DNA from: Flavobacterium sp. UBA7680
GTDB lineage: Bacteria; Bacteroidota; Bacteroidia; Flavobacteriales; Flavobacteriaceae
Direction: 5' to 3'
Assembly: GCF_002482975.1 (NCBI RefSeq)
Contig: NZ_DLHA01000061.1
Span: forward strand, 36,544 to 100,543
DNA: 64,000 nucleotides
Position 1 is the stretch's first letter. Each line of letters begins with the position of its first letter. A program made the translations under genes and the position numbers. The notes under the pieces are model-generated. The model ran no database searches and was not told the origin of the DNA. It was given only the letters and a program-made list of their open reading frames with translations. This document shows, piece after piece, positions 9,801 to 18,259 of the stretch.

Positions 9801-11332
9801 AATTCCTGTTTAGAAATAATCAGTTAACCGATACTAAATACGGAACAAAAGGATTGCTGAACGGAACAATTGAGCATCATAATTTTGGAGACTGGAAATT
9901 AGATTTAACCATAACTTCAAAACGATTATTGGCACTTGATACTAAAGACAGTGAAGATGCAGCGTATTTTGGAACGGCATTTATAAATGGAACTGCCAGT
10001 ATAAAAGGTCCAACACAAAGTCTGTTTATTAAGGTAGATGCTAAATCTGAAAAAGGAACAGAGGTTAAAATTCCGATTAGTAACGTTCAAAATTCGAGTG
10101 AAAGTAACTGGATTCATTTTGTAACGCCAAAAGAAAAATACAATTTATCTAAAGGTATTGTAGAGAAAACCAGAGATTATAACGGACTTGAATTAGAGTT
10201 TGATTTTGATATTACACCAGATGCGGAGGTTGAAGTAATTCTCGATCGAAATTCCGGTCACGGTATGAAAGGAAAAGGATACGGATCGTTATTGTTTAAA
10301 ATCAATACACTGGGTAAATTCAATATGTGGGGAGATTTCCAGGCTTACGAAGGAACGTATAACTTTAAATACGGAGGTTTAATTGATAAAAAGTTTGCAG
10401 TTAAAAAAGGAGGTTCGATTATTTGGGAAGGAAACCCAATGAAAGCACAGCTGAATTTAGAAGCGGTTTACAGAACTACGGCAAATCCTGCGGTATTATT
10501 AGATAATTCCTCTTTCAATAAAAAAGTTCCTGTAGAAGTTGTAATTGGTTTAAGAGGAGATTTAACGAGTCCTGAACCTAATTTTGATATTCAGTTTCCA
10601 TCGGTAAGTAATGTTTTAAAATCGGAAATACAATATAAGTTAGATGATAAAGATGTGCGCCAGACGCAAGCTTTGTATTTGTTATCGACAGGTTCCTTTA
10701 TGAGTCAGGACGGATTTAATCAAAGTGATTTATCTGGAACATTTGCAGAGACGGCTGCAAGTTTATTAGGTGGCATTATAAAATCAGATAATGACCTTAT
10801 TAATATAGATTTGAATTTCGTATCGGCAGACAGAAGAATAGGGCAGGAAGCCGACGGACAGTTTGTAGCCAATATTTCATCGCAGATTAATGAACGAATT
10901 TCGATAAATGGAAAAGTAGGTGTTCCCGTTGGAGGAGTAAACGAATCGGCGATTGTTGGAGATATTGAAATTTTATATAGAGTAAATGAAGACGGATCTA
11001 TGAACCTTCGTTTATTTAATAAAGAAAATGATATTAATTATATAGGACAAGGAATTGGGTATACGCAAGGAGTTGGTATTTCGTATGAAGTCGATTTTGA
11101 TACATTCAGCGAACTGGTCAATAAGCTGTTTAAAAGCCACAAACTCGAAAAAGCCATAAAAAATTCAGATGAATTTCAGGATTCTAATTTAAATCCGGAT
11201 TTTGTTAATTTCAACAACAATAAAAAAGAAGCTGAAAAGAATAAAAAGAAATCAGAAAAAGAAAAAGAGGAGGAAAGCAAACCGAAACCTCAAAACAATA
11301 ATGAAGGTCTGATTCCTGACAACGATTTCTAA
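6842..11332 (+). CDS. tamB: TamB-like translocation/assembly module (DUF490), AsmA-like envelope protein
   Basis: About 1500 residues of low-complexity beta-rich sequence with a C-terminal region typical of TamB (ATASLLGGII-like, LNFVSADRR, VGVPVGGV, ILYRVNEDGSMNLRLFNKEND) and a charged Lys/Glu-rich tail. TamB-type proteins are anchored in the inner membrane, span the periplasm as a hydrophobic groove, and help outer-membrane assembly or lipid transport. The TTG at 6842 is the first conventional start, but it cuts the N-terminal membrane helix: the same frame stays open back to 6758 (after TAA at 6755-6757) and encodes a basic stretch followed by a full hydrophobic helix. The true start is therefore probably an ATT or ATA near 6758-6779. 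A strong terminator follows. Confidence 0.88.
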   Translation: MLILAITLSLPVVQTKIADYITETLNTDFKTNISVDKVAINIFGGVKLKKVLILDHHKKTMIYSDIITTDILSIKRLVDGDLLFGDLRLTGLIFNIKTYKNEDENNINKFIKLFETKEEKKQSGKHFLFTAKNAYIEKGNFSVVDENKRTPQFLDFKKLNAYISDFKLYGPDVTTIIHRFSFQDHRGLYVSNFTGKFSYTKKRIQVDNLTIKTKRSSIYGKAILNYKPGDFLEFTDKVQFNVALDSSSIASNDIRYFYDGLGKNQHFKVRTKIKGTLNNLNLNRLRLTDTNGSKIFGTINFRNLLGSKEQKFSMDGKFDKLISSYDNLVVLLPGVLGKKLPKELKRIGKFNIVGKAKVSTTDLEADFKMATDLGNGKVDLHMNNMDFIDKASYAGNIVLDNFNVGALLDRKDIGRTTLDIDVDGVGFTEKYLNTIVKGDIAKLDYNKYTYSNIVVNGNFKLPYYKGQISVNDPNLSLTFDGLVDLSKRESRYDFHINVENSDLRKLKFISDSISHFKGDAVVQLTGNSIENLQGNIYIKDAVYQNPKATYAFDEVTVSSNFDADRLRTITVNSSDIVEGKIVGKFQFAQLDKLVMNSVGSLYTNYKPFKVKKGQFLRFNFHVYNKVVEMLYPEMKIDSSTVVRGKIDSDLQEFKFGFRSKQISAAKNTFDNIRISIDNKNPLYNAFIELDSIKTPYYKIRDFNLINVTAKDTLFVRSEFKGGDKGQDYFNLDLYHTIDKNKNNIVGIKKSEMKFKDYLWYLNEDAKKDNQIVFDQYFKNFSIDNIVLSHENQKIDLNGVIKGKDYKDLVLNFEDVDINKITPFNSKFVFNGNLNGNINYKQNKDVFQPTASIVVDHLNLNKVDLGTLNFDISGDQSFKKFTINSSIVNGFAESFRANGTIAVENKETFLDLNLKLEGFNLATLGTVGGDVLSNIRGSVSGNAAVVGNLKKPEINGRLYVEKAGMTIPYLNTDYALSDRTVIDLTDEKFLFRNNQLTDTKYGTKGLLNGTIEHHNFGDWKLDLTITSKRLLALDTKDSEDAAYFGTAFINGTASIKGPTQSLFIKVDAKSEKGTEVKIPISNVQNSSESNWIHFVTPKEKYNLSKGIVEKTRDYNGLELEFDFDITPDAEVEVILDRNSGHGMKGKGYGSLLFKINTLGKFNMWGDFQAYEGTYNFKYGGLIDKKFAVKKGGSIIWEGNPMKAQLNLEAVYRTTANPAVLLDNSSFNKKVPVEVVIGLRGDLTSPEPNFDIQFPSVSNVLKSEIQYKLDDKDVRQTQALYLLSTGSFMSQDGFNQSDLSGTFAETAASLLGGIIKSDNDLINIDLNFVSADRRIGQEADGQFVANISSQINERISINGKVGVPVGGVNESAIVGDIEILYRVNEDGSMNLRLFNKENDINYIGQGIGYTQGVGISYEVDFDTFSELVNKLFKSHKLEKAIKNSDEFQDSNLNPDFVNFNNNKKEAEKNKKKSEKEKEEESKPKPQNNNEGLIPDNDF

Positions 11333-11360
11333 CACATTGTTAAAAAAGAGTATAAAAAAA

Positions 11361-11387
11361 CCATTCGCCGCAACGAATGGTTTTTTT
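11361..11387 (+). terminator. Rho-independent terminator after tamB
   Basis: The stem CCATTCG (11361-11367) pairs with CGAATGG (11374-11380) around a 6-nt loop and is followed by seven T. It lies 29 nt after the tamB stop. Confidence 0.88.
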
Positions 11388-11642
11388 ATGCCTAACTTTA
11401 GCGCTTTTAGTAAATTTTTGCTAAAGTACTGTTCTTAATATTTTTATAACACTTCATTTAGGTATTGTTATTTTTAAAGAATTAATTAAAAAATGGGGTA
11501 TTTATTATTTTAAATGAAATTTTTGGTATCAAAAAACTTATTAACGAAAACGTTTGAATTTAACATATTTTACTAATTTATTATAAACAGAACCCGAAAA
11601 GTGCTGAATGTTTGCTAAATTTACAACTTTAATACTTAAATA
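11388..11642. other. Intergenic region upstream of pfkA
   Basis: About 255 nt of AT-rich DNA that must contain the pfkA promoter and a leader. A near-match to the -7 box (AATGTTTG, 11607-11614) is present but one base off; I do not call it. No ORF or structured RNA recognised. Confidence 0.4.
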
Positions 11643-12629
11643 ATGTCAAAAACAATAAAAAAAGTAGGTGTTCTTACCTCAGGAGGAGACTCACCAGGAA
11701 TGAATGCTGCAATACGATCTGTTGTTCGAACATGTGCTTATCATAATATAGAATGCATAGGAATTTATAGAGGGTATCAAGGAATGATAGAAGGCGATTT
11801 TAAAGAAATGGGCCCTCGAAGCGTTAATAATATTGTAAATAAAGGAGGAACGATCTTAAAATCAGCTCGTTCTGTTGATTTTAGAACTCCGGAAGGAAGA
11901 AAAAAAGCGCACGAAAACCTTTTAAAAGCCGGAATTGATGCTTTAGTAGTTATTGGTGGAGACGGAAGTTTTACCGGAGGTTTAATTTTCAACTCAGAAT
12001 ATAATTTCCCGGTAATGGGAATTCCTGGTACAATCGATAATGATATTTATGGTACAAGTTTTACTCTAGGTTACGATACTGCTTTAAATACTGTTGTTGA
12101 CTGTATTGATAAAATTAGAGATACTGCAAGTTCACATAACCGTTTATTCTTTGTAGAAGTTATGGGTAGAGATGCAGGTCACATCGCACTTAACGCCGGA
12201 ATTGGTGCAGGTGCAGAAGAAATCCTTATTCCTGAAGAAGATTTAGGTCTTGACAGATTATTAGACTCTCTTCAAAAAAGTAAAGCTTCAGGAAAATCAT
12301 CAAGTATAGTAGTTATTGCCGAAGGTGATAAAATTGGTAAAAACGTATTCGAATTAAAAGATTATGTTGAAGCTAATTTACCTGAATATGATGTACGTGT
12401 TTCTGTTTTAGGACACATGCAGCGTGGTGGTTCACCATCTTGCTTTGACCGTGTTTTAGCAAGCCGTCTTGGTGTAAAAGCAGTAGAATCTTTAATTGAA
12501 GGAAAATCAAATTATATGGTTGGTCTTAAGGAAGATAAAGTTATTTTAACTCCGCTTGAACAGGCAATTAAAGGTAAATCTGAAATTGATAGAGAATTAT
12601 TGAGAGTGTCAGACATTATGTCGACATAA
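11643..12629 (+). CDS. pfkA: ATP-dependent 6-phosphofructokinase
   Basis: Phosphorylates fructose 6-phosphate in glycolysis. 328 residues, standard for bacterial group A PFK. SGGDSPGMNAAIR (13-25) is the N-terminal nucleotide site; GGDGS (105-109) carries Gly where PPi-dependent enzymes have Asp, so ATP is the expected donor; PGTIDND (128-134) carries the catalytic Asp; MGRDAGHIA binds substrate. It is 94 nt upstream of gapA on the same strand, so a glycolytic transcription unit is likely, with no terminator seen between them. Confidence 0.97.
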   Translation: MSKTIKKVGVLTSGGDSPGMNAAIRSVVRTCAYHNIECIGIYRGYQGMIEGDFKEMGPRSVNNIVNKGGTILKSARSVDFRTPEGRKKAHENLLKAGIDALVVIGGDGSFTGGLIFNSEYNFPVMGIPGTIDNDIYGTSFTLGYDTALNTVVDCIDKIRDTASSHNRLFFVEVMGRDAGHIALNAGIGAGAEEILIPEEDLGLDRLLDSLQKSKASGKSSSIVVIAEGDKIGKNVFELKDYVEANLPEYDVRVSVLGHMQRGGSPSCFDRVLASRLGVKAVESLIEGKSNYMVGLKEDKVILTPLEQAIKGKSEIDRELLRVSDIMST

Positions 12630-12723
12630 TTATATATAATAAAGTTTAAAAGAGAAGAAGTTTATTGTGAGGAAATTAGACTTTGAATTAGTATAATAAA
12701 AACAAAAGCAAAAATTTAGTAAA

Positions 12724-13728
12724 ATGTCAAAAGTAAAATTAGGAATAAACGGATTTGGACGTATCGGAAGAATCGTTTTTAGAGAGTCTTTCAATAGAGA
12801 TAATGTAGAAGTAGTAGCGATCAACGATTTATTAGATGTAGATCACTTAGCTTACTTATTAAAATATGATTCAGTTCACGGTCGTTTCAACGGAACTGTA
12901 GAAGTTAAAGAAGGAAAATTGTATGTAAACGGAAGAAATATCCGTATCACTGCAGAAAGAAATCCTGCTGACTTAAAATGGAATGAAGTTGATGTTGATG
13001 TAGTAGCAGAATGTACTGGTATCTTCACAACTATCGAAACTGCAAATGAGCACATTAAAGGTGGTGCTAAAAAAGTTATCATTTCTGCTCCATCTGCAGA
13101 TGCTCCAATGTTTGTAATGGGAGTTAACCACGAAACTGCAAAAGCTTCTGATTTAGTAGTTTCTAACGCTTCTTGTACTACAAACTGTTTAGCTCCATTA
13201 GCTAAAGTTATCCACGATAATTTTGAAATCGTTGAAGGTTTAATGACAACTGTTCACGCAACTACTTCAACTCAAATGACTGCTGACGGACCTTCTAGAA
13301 AAGACTGGAGAGGTGGACGTGCTGCTGCAATTAACATCATTCCTTCTTCAACTGGAGCTGCAAAAGCGGTTGGAAAAGTAATTCCATCTTTAAATGGAAA
13401 ATTAACTGGAATGTCTTTCCGTGTACCTACTGCTGACGTTTCTGTAGTTGATTTAACTGTAAAAGTTGCTAAAGAAACTTCTTATGAAGAAATTATGGCA
13501 GTTTTGAAAAAATCTTCTGAAACTGATTTAAAAGGTATCTTAGGATTTACTGAAGATGCAGTTGTATCTCAGGATTTCATTTCTGACAAAAGAACTTCAA
13601 TCATTGATTCTACTGCAGGAATTGGTTTAAATTCAACTTTCTTCAAATTAGTATCTTGGTATGATAATGAGTACGGATACTCAAGCAAATTGATCGATTT
13701 ATCTGTACATATTGCAGGTTTAAAATAA
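12724..13728 (+). CDS. gapA: Type I glyceraldehyde-3-phosphate dehydrogenase
   Basis: 334 residues with the NAD-binding N-terminus (GINGFGRIGR), the catalytic motif SNASCTTNC with the nucleophilic Cys at residue 151, and the conserved C-terminal SWYDNEYGYS. It converts glyceraldehyde 3-phosphate to 1,3-bisphosphoglycerate. Codon use is strongly biased and uniform, which fits a highly expressed gene. It follows pfkA and is ended by a strong hairpin terminator. Confidence 0.98.
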   Translation: MSKVKLGINGFGRIGRIVFRESFNRDNVEVVAINDLLDVDHLAYLLKYDSVHGRFNGTVEVKEGKLYVNGRNIRITAERNPADLKWNEVDVDVVAECTGIFTTIETANEHIKGGAKKVIISAPSADAPMFVMGVNHETAKASDLVVSNASCTTNCLAPLAKVIHDNFEIVEGLMTTVHATTSTQMTADGPSRKDWRGGRAAAINIIPSSTGAAKAVGKVIPSLNGKLTGMSFRVPTADVSVVDLTVKVAKETSYEEIMAVLKKSSETDLKGILGFTEDAVVSQDFISDKRTSIIDSTAGIGLNSTFFKLVSWYDNEYGYSSKLIDLSVHIAGLK

Positions 13729-13744
13729 TATTATATATTTTTAC

Positions 13745-13776
13745 AAAATCCCGTTATCACCAAGTAACGGGATTTT
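13745..13776 (+). terminator. Rho-independent terminator after gapA
   Basis: A perfect 12-bp stem (AAAATCCCGTTA at 13745-13756 with TAACGGGATTTT at 13765-13776) around an 8-nt loop. The A and T flanks make it able to work in both directions. Confidence 0.9.
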
Positions 13777-13851
13777 CTTATTTTGTTCTGTCTTTAATTA
13801 ATGTAAAAAACACACTTATTTGAAGAAAAACTAATTCAAAAAACAAAAAAA

Positions 13852-14703
13852 ATGAAATTAATAGTTGATAGTGGATCTACTAAAGCCGATTGGATTGCAA
13901 TTGATGATAATGGAAAAGTATTATTCACGACACAAACCTTAGGATTAAATCCTGAAATTCTTGACGAGCCGGAAATCATTTCAAGATTAAACGACCGTTT
14001 TGATATTTTACAAAATAAAAAAAATGCAACACATTTGTTCTTTTACGGAGCAGGTTGTGGAACAGACAGAATGAAAGAATGGTTAAAGCAAATCTTTCAG
14101 GAGTATTTTACTAACGCAATTGTTGATGTTCAGGAAGATACTTATGCTGCTGTTTATGCAACAACTCCAAAAGGAGAAGAAGCAATCGTATCGATCTTAG
14201 GAACTGGTTCAAACTGCAGTTATTTTGATGGAAAAGTATTGCACCAAAAAGTTCAGTCATTAGGATATATCGTAATGGATGACTGCAGCGGAAACGTTTT
14301 TGGAAAAGAATTAATTAGAAAATACTATTTTAATAAAATGCCTAAGGAATTAGCAGTTGAACTTGAAAAAGAATACGACGTTGATCCTGACTTTATTAAA
14401 AACAAATTATATAAAGAAGCTAACCCAAATGCTTATTTAGCAACTTTTGCTAAGTTTTTAATCAAACATAAAGACACAGAATTCTGCAGAAAAATCATTT
14501 TCAAAGGAATGAAATCTTTCGTTAAAAACTACATCAAACAGTTTGATAACTGTAAAGAAGTTCCTGTGCATTTTGTAGGTTCTATTGCTTTTTATCTGAA
14601 AGATGAATTACAAGAAACTTTCGATAAATACGAGCTTAAATTAGGAAACGTGTTAAGAAGACCAATTGACGGTTTAATTGCTTACCATGTTGCTAACCAA
14701 TAG
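13852..14703 (+). CDS. BadF/BadG/BcrA/BcrD ATPase family protein, probable N-acetylglucosamine kinase
   Basis: 283 residues of the ASKHA (actin-like ATPase) fold. The phosphate-1 loop DSGSTKADW (6-14), a second phosphate loop LGTGSN (about 119-124) and the late FVGSIAFYL segment are visible. The family includes eukaryotic NAGK and bacterial GlcNAc/glucosamine kinases as well as unrelated activators, so the substrate is inferred. A GlcNAc kinase role suits this genome, because the chitin locus in the same window would deliver free GlcNAc to the cytoplasm and contains no kinase of its own. It sits between gapA and mgsA, 10 nt upstream of the latter. Confidence 0.8.
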   Translation: MKLIVDSGSTKADWIAIDDNGKVLFTTQTLGLNPEILDEPEIISRLNDRFDILQNKKNATHLFFYGAGCGTDRMKEWLKQIFQEYFTNAIVDVQEDTYAAVYATTPKGEEAIVSILGTGSNCSYFDGKVLHQKVQSLGYIVMDDCSGNVFGKELIRKYYFNKMPKELAVELEKEYDVDPDFIKNKLYKEANPNAYLATFAKFLIKHKDTEFCRKIIFKGMKSFVKNYIKQFDNCKEVPVHFVGSIAFYLKDELQETFDKYELKLGNVLRRPIDGLIAYHVANQ

Positions 14704-14713
14704 TTCTGGATTT

Positions 14714-15088
14714 ATGGAAATTGCAATTATTGCGCACGACGGTAAAAAAGCAGATTTGATTGATTTTTTGATTAAAAATGAAGCCATTCTTCATAATGAA
14801 AAAATCAGACTTATAGGTACCGGAACAACTGGAGGAAAAGCCGAAGCAGCGGGATTTAAAACGCAAAGAATGCTTTCTGGACCTTTAGGCGGTGATGCGC
14901 AGATTGCAGGCAGAGTAGCGGAAGGAATTACACAAATGGTTTTCTTTTTTAAAGATCCATTATCAAGTCATCCGCATGAAGCTGATATTAATATGTTAAT
15001 TCGTGTTTGCGATGTACATAATGTGCCGCTGGCAACAAATGAAGCAACGGCACAATTATTATTAGATGCTATTGCACTGCAATTATAG
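14714..15088 (+). CDS. mgsA: Methylglyoxal synthase
   Basis: Converts dihydroxyacetone phosphate to methylglyoxal and phosphate, relieving sugar-phosphate stress. The ATG at 14714 gives MEIAIIAHDGKKADLIDF, which matches the family start; an upstream in-frame ATG at 14678 overlaps the previous gene. GTGTTGG (phosphate binding), SGPLGGDAQI (catalytic Asp) and SHPHEADI are present. 124 residues, a little shorter than the E. coli enzyme because of a shorter C-terminus. The last 20 nt overlap the end of the convergent ridA gene. Placement after a sugar kinase suggests a role in balancing phosphorylated-sugar overflow. Confidence 0.94.
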   Translation: MEIAIIAHDGKKADLIDFLIKNEAILHNEKIRLIGTGTTGGKAEAAGFKTQRMLSGPLGGDAQIAGRVAEGITQMVFFFKDPLSSHPHEADINMLIRVCDVHNVPLATNEATAQLLLDAIALQL

Positions 15089-15449
15089 AGATCTCAACAT
15101 TTACATTTTTTGGCAGACATGCCACTTGAACCGTTTCACGTGCTGGAGCGGTTTTTTCGTTAAAATAAGAACCGTAAATAGTGTTAATAGCACCAAAATT
15201 GTTCATATCCATAATGAAGATCGTTGCTTTTACAACATTTTCAAAAGTCATATCAGCCGCTTCTAAAATAGCTGCAATATTCTCCATTACTTGTTTAGTT
15301 TCATCATTGATGTTATCAGTAACAAGTTCTCCCGAAGCCGGATTTATAGCAATCTGACCAGAAGCATAAAGTGTATTTCCGGATAATACGGCTTGATTAT
15401 ATGGTCCAATAGGAGCCGGAGCCTTTTCTGTAAAGATTATTTTTTTCAT
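15069..15449 (-). CDS. ridA: RidA family reactive intermediate/imine deaminase
   Basis: 126 residues. The family signature region RETVQVACLPKNVNVEISIIA near the C-terminus contains the substrate-binding Arg, and the N-terminal APAPIGPYNQAV is the classic RidA start. RidA hydrolyses 2-aminoacrylate-type enamine/imine intermediates from PLP enzymes in the cytoplasm. The gene is downstream of lptD on the same strand (25 nt gap after ridA's start side) and overlaps mgsA tail-to-tail by 20 nt without a visible terminator. Confidence 0.94.
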   Translation of the reverse strand: MKKIIFTEKAPAPIGPYNQAVLSGNTLYASGQIAINPASGELVTDNINDETKQVMENIAAILEAADMTFENVVKATIFIMDMNNFGAINTIYGSYFNEKTAPARETVQVACLPKNVNVEISIIAVQ

Positions 15450-15474
15450 GATAAATTTATTTTAAGTCGACGAA

Positions 15475-18177
15475 TTATCGATTAGAAGTACTGCGTTTGT
15501 TCCATTTAATGTCACTCAGCATACCCGATTTAATTCCAATAAAGAAGTTCCAGTTGGCATTTGGTCCCATCGGATTCCAGTTAAAAGCCATTCTCCAGCT
15601 TAACAAATCTCTTTCAAAACGGAATTGAGTAAAAGTAACCCCTTTTTGAACAAAATCATAACCGGTAGAAACCCCGCCTTTCCATTTAGGCGTAATATCC
15701 ATATTGGCAGAAATCATAATAGAATTTCCGGATATTTTATTTTCTCTGGCCGTATTAGAGTAAGTAAGCGAATACGCCATTGTCATATCCCAAGGAATTT
15801 TTGAACTGAAAAACTCGCTTACAACATCTTCATCGCGTTCCGGCTCATTAGCAAACTGACTATTTCGGCTGTCATTTAAGTCCGTGTTTGTTCCAAATAA
15901 GTCGTCATTACGACCACCATTTCGCTGGCTTTGCGTATTTTTTTCTTTTCCGGTTCCTTTATTCGAGAAAGAATAGTTCATGGTAAGGTTTGCACTAGTC
16001 ATTCTAAACAAACTTCCACCATTATCAATATTATACTTGTTTATAACATTTCCTGCGTTGTCGATCGCATAAGGATTTAAAACAGCCCCAAAATTGACAT
16101 TCATTTTATTGTCAAAAAACTGTGTTCCTCCGCTTACTACAATTGGCTGCCAGGCTAAAGTCTTTTTACCGTCTGCACTAAAATTATAGCTCGTATTGAA
16201 GTTTAAATTGTTCAGCAGCATTATTTTCTTAGGTTCTGTTTTCGTACTGTCCTTGTCCCTTACTTTGGCTTCAAAAGTGTTGCTTAATGAAAAACCTACA
16301 ATGTTCGAATTACTTTGCCCAGGCGCGCCATAAATACCATTGGCAAATCGCGAGTATTCATCGGTAGAAATTTTACCAGACGCATCAACCGTATAATGCT
16401 CGTAATATTGATCAAAACTTGGCGTATACGAATATGTAATACTCGGCCTCATAACGTGGCGAATCGATTGAATTCTTTTGTCTTCTCCGAAATTAAACGT
16501 ACCGTAAATAGTAGTACCTAAATTGGTACTTAAATTATACGTTCTGTACGAATCAAAACCATTTACTGTTTTATCCTCCACTTTTCCTGCGCTGTCGTCA
16601 AAACCTTTTTTAATAGTTTTGGTTACCCAGGTTTCCTGATAGTTTGTCGATGCTCCGGCACTAAAATACTTGAATACTTTAAAGTTAGTACTTATCGGAA
16701 TAGAATGCTGCATACCAATTTGTGCATCTCTAAACATTTGAGGTTTAAAAAACAAGGAATCGTAAGTGGTGATATTGTTTTTACCTGTTACGTTATACTG
16801 TAAGTTTATGTTTTTGATAAATCCTTTTTTAACCCCGTCTTTTCCAACAAAAGGATAAACACGATCAATACTTCCCTGAAGGTTAGGAAGACTCATTTGG
16901 ATCTGTTCTGTCTGTGTATTTTGCTGATGCGTAGCAGACAACGAAATACGAGAACCCGGAATGGTATTAAAAGTTTTGTTATATGAAATAGATGAACTTA
17001 AGGTATTATTCAAATTTGAACCAACGTTAGCCTGATTAATAGACTGTTTAAAGTACTTACTGCTACCCATGTTCACAGATGCACTAAAACTTGAGTTAGG
17101 ATTCGATTTCGTGTCTTTTGAATGTGACCACTGAATATTGTAAATATTTTGTTTAGAATAATCAGGATAACCTCTTTCGCTGCTAATTAAATTCTCAAAT
17201 CGGATATTGACATTTCCTCTATATTTATATCGGGTTGCATAAGCAGATTCAAAACGCATGGCGTAACTACCATTGGTATAATAATCTCCCAAAACAGTTA
17301 AGTCATAATTATCGCTTAAAGCAAAATAATACCCTCCATTTTGTAAAGAGAAACCTCTGGTGTTCGAATCGTTATAACTTGGAATAATAATACCCGAAAC
17401 ACTTTTTTCCTGACTCAATGGGAAATAACCATAAGGCAAAGCCAGTGGCGTAGGCACATCAGCAATAACCATTTGCGTTAAACCGGTAACGATTTTTTTT
17501 CCGGGAACAAATTTAATTTTGCTTGTTCTAAAGTAGTATTCCGGATTGTCAATATCCTGCGCCGTTGTGATACGTGCACCTTTTAGATAATAAACAGAGT
17601 CATTTTCTTTTTTAGTAACTGCAGCTTTAATATTTAATTCGCCTTGTTTGGTTCTCGAATTATAAATTAATGCCTTTTTTGTTTTAAAATTAAAACGGAT
17701 AGAATCAGGCTGTACTTCACTTGCACCTTGTTTAAAGTTAGGGTACTGCACTAAAACTCCGGCAGAATCTTTAATTCTTCCGGCATAAACTTCATCCTTT
17801 TCATAATTCAAAACAATTATACCAGATTTTAGTTCAACATCTTTATAGTATAATTCAGCTTCGTTATATAAAGTAATCAGTTTTTTCTTCTGATCGATTT
17901 TTGCGTAATCTTTTGCCTTGTATCTAACCTTACCATCCAGGAAAGTCTTGGTTGGTCTGACAGTATCTAATTTTATAGTGTCACTTTGAGTTATTTGAGG
18001 CTTATCTGTTTGTTTTGCAGCTGGTAAAGGCTTTTTTTTAGATTTTATCTCTTGCGAATATAAATTACCACATCCCATTGTTAGGAAAAATGATATTAAA
18101 ACGATATTAAATAAGTTTGTCTGCAAAGGTTTAAATGCTATTTTTGTAAAATTATGGCTTGTTTTTTGACATGTCAA
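15475..18177 (-). CDS. lptD: LptD-like LPS-assembly outer membrane protein
   Basis: About 900 residues. An N-terminal hydrophobic export signal ends near GNLYSQ. Then comes an OstA-like periplasmic domain (KVRYKAKDYAKIDQKK, LYNEAELYYKDVELKSG), and a long beta-barrel rich in aromatic strand patterns that ends in a basic tail. Bacteroidota LptD proteins insert LPS into the outer leaflet. Start choice: an ATG at 18210 exists, but a perfect -7 box on the minus strand at 18198-18205 would place transcription start downstream of it, so I favour TTG at 18177. The gene is divergent from the amidase gene and lies upstream of ridA. Confidence 0.88.
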   Translation of the reverse strand: MTCQKTSHNFTKIAFKPLQTNLFNIVLISFFLTMGCGNLYSQEIKSKKKPLPAAKQTDKPQITQSDTIKLDTVRPTKTFLDGKVRYKAKDYAKIDQKKKLITLYNEAELYYKDVELKSGIIVLNYEKDEVYAGRIKDSAGVLVQYPNFKQGASEVQPDSIRFNFKTKKALIYNSRTKQGELNIKAAVTKKENDSVYYLKGARITTAQDIDNPEYYFRTSKIKFVPGKKIVTGLTQMVIADVPTPLALPYGYFPLSQEKSVSGIIIPSYNDSNTRGFSLQNGGYYFALSDNYDLTVLGDYYTNGSYAMRFESAYATRYKYRGNVNIRFENLISSERGYPDYSKQNIYNIQWSHSKDTKSNPNSSFSASVNMGSSKYFKQSINQANVGSNLNNTLSSSISYNKTFNTIPGSRISLSATHQQNTQTEQIQMSLPNLQGSIDRVYPFVGKDGVKKGFIKNINLQYNVTGKNNITTYDSLFFKPQMFRDAQIGMQHSIPISTNFKVFKYFSAGASTNYQETWVTKTIKKGFDDSAGKVEDKTVNGFDSYRTYNLSTNLGTTIYGTFNFGEDKRIQSIRHVMRPSITYSYTPSFDQYYEHYTVDASGKISTDEYSRFANGIYGAPGQSNSNIVGFSLSNTFEAKVRDKDSTKTEPKKIMLLNNLNFNTSYNFSADGKKTLAWQPIVVSGGTQFFDNKMNVNFGAVLNPYAIDNAGNVINKYNIDNGGSLFRMTSANLTMNYSFSNKGTGKEKNTQSQRNGGRNDDLFGTNTDLNDSRNSQFANEPERDEDVVSEFFSSKIPWDMTMAYSLTYSNTARENKISGNSIMISANMDITPKWKGGVSTGYDFVQKGVTFTQFRFERDLLSWRMAFNWNPMGPNANWNFFIGIKSGMLSDIKWNKRSTSNR

Positions 18178-18197
18178 ACTTACATATAATTTTTTGG

Positions 18198-18205
18198 CAA
18201 AAATA
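18198..18205 (-). promoter_or_regulatory. -7 box TATTTTTG of lptD
   Basis: On the minus strand the octamer is TATTTTTG, an exact TAnnTTTG match, 20 nt upstream of the TTG proposed as lptD start. A clean TTG -33 element at the usual distance was not found. Confidence 0.45.
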
Positions 18206-18259
18206 ATCAATTGTAAAAATTATAACAGCTGCGTTTTATTAAAATTAACTTTAGGATTT

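Noticed and set aside
11607..11614. -7 box AATGTTTG before pfkA
   Set aside because: One base off the consensus and without a TTG at the right distance; too weak to call in AT-rich DNA.
15066..15266. Plus-strand ORF after mgsA
   Set aside because: It runs antisense through ridA, which has clear family motifs on the minus strand.
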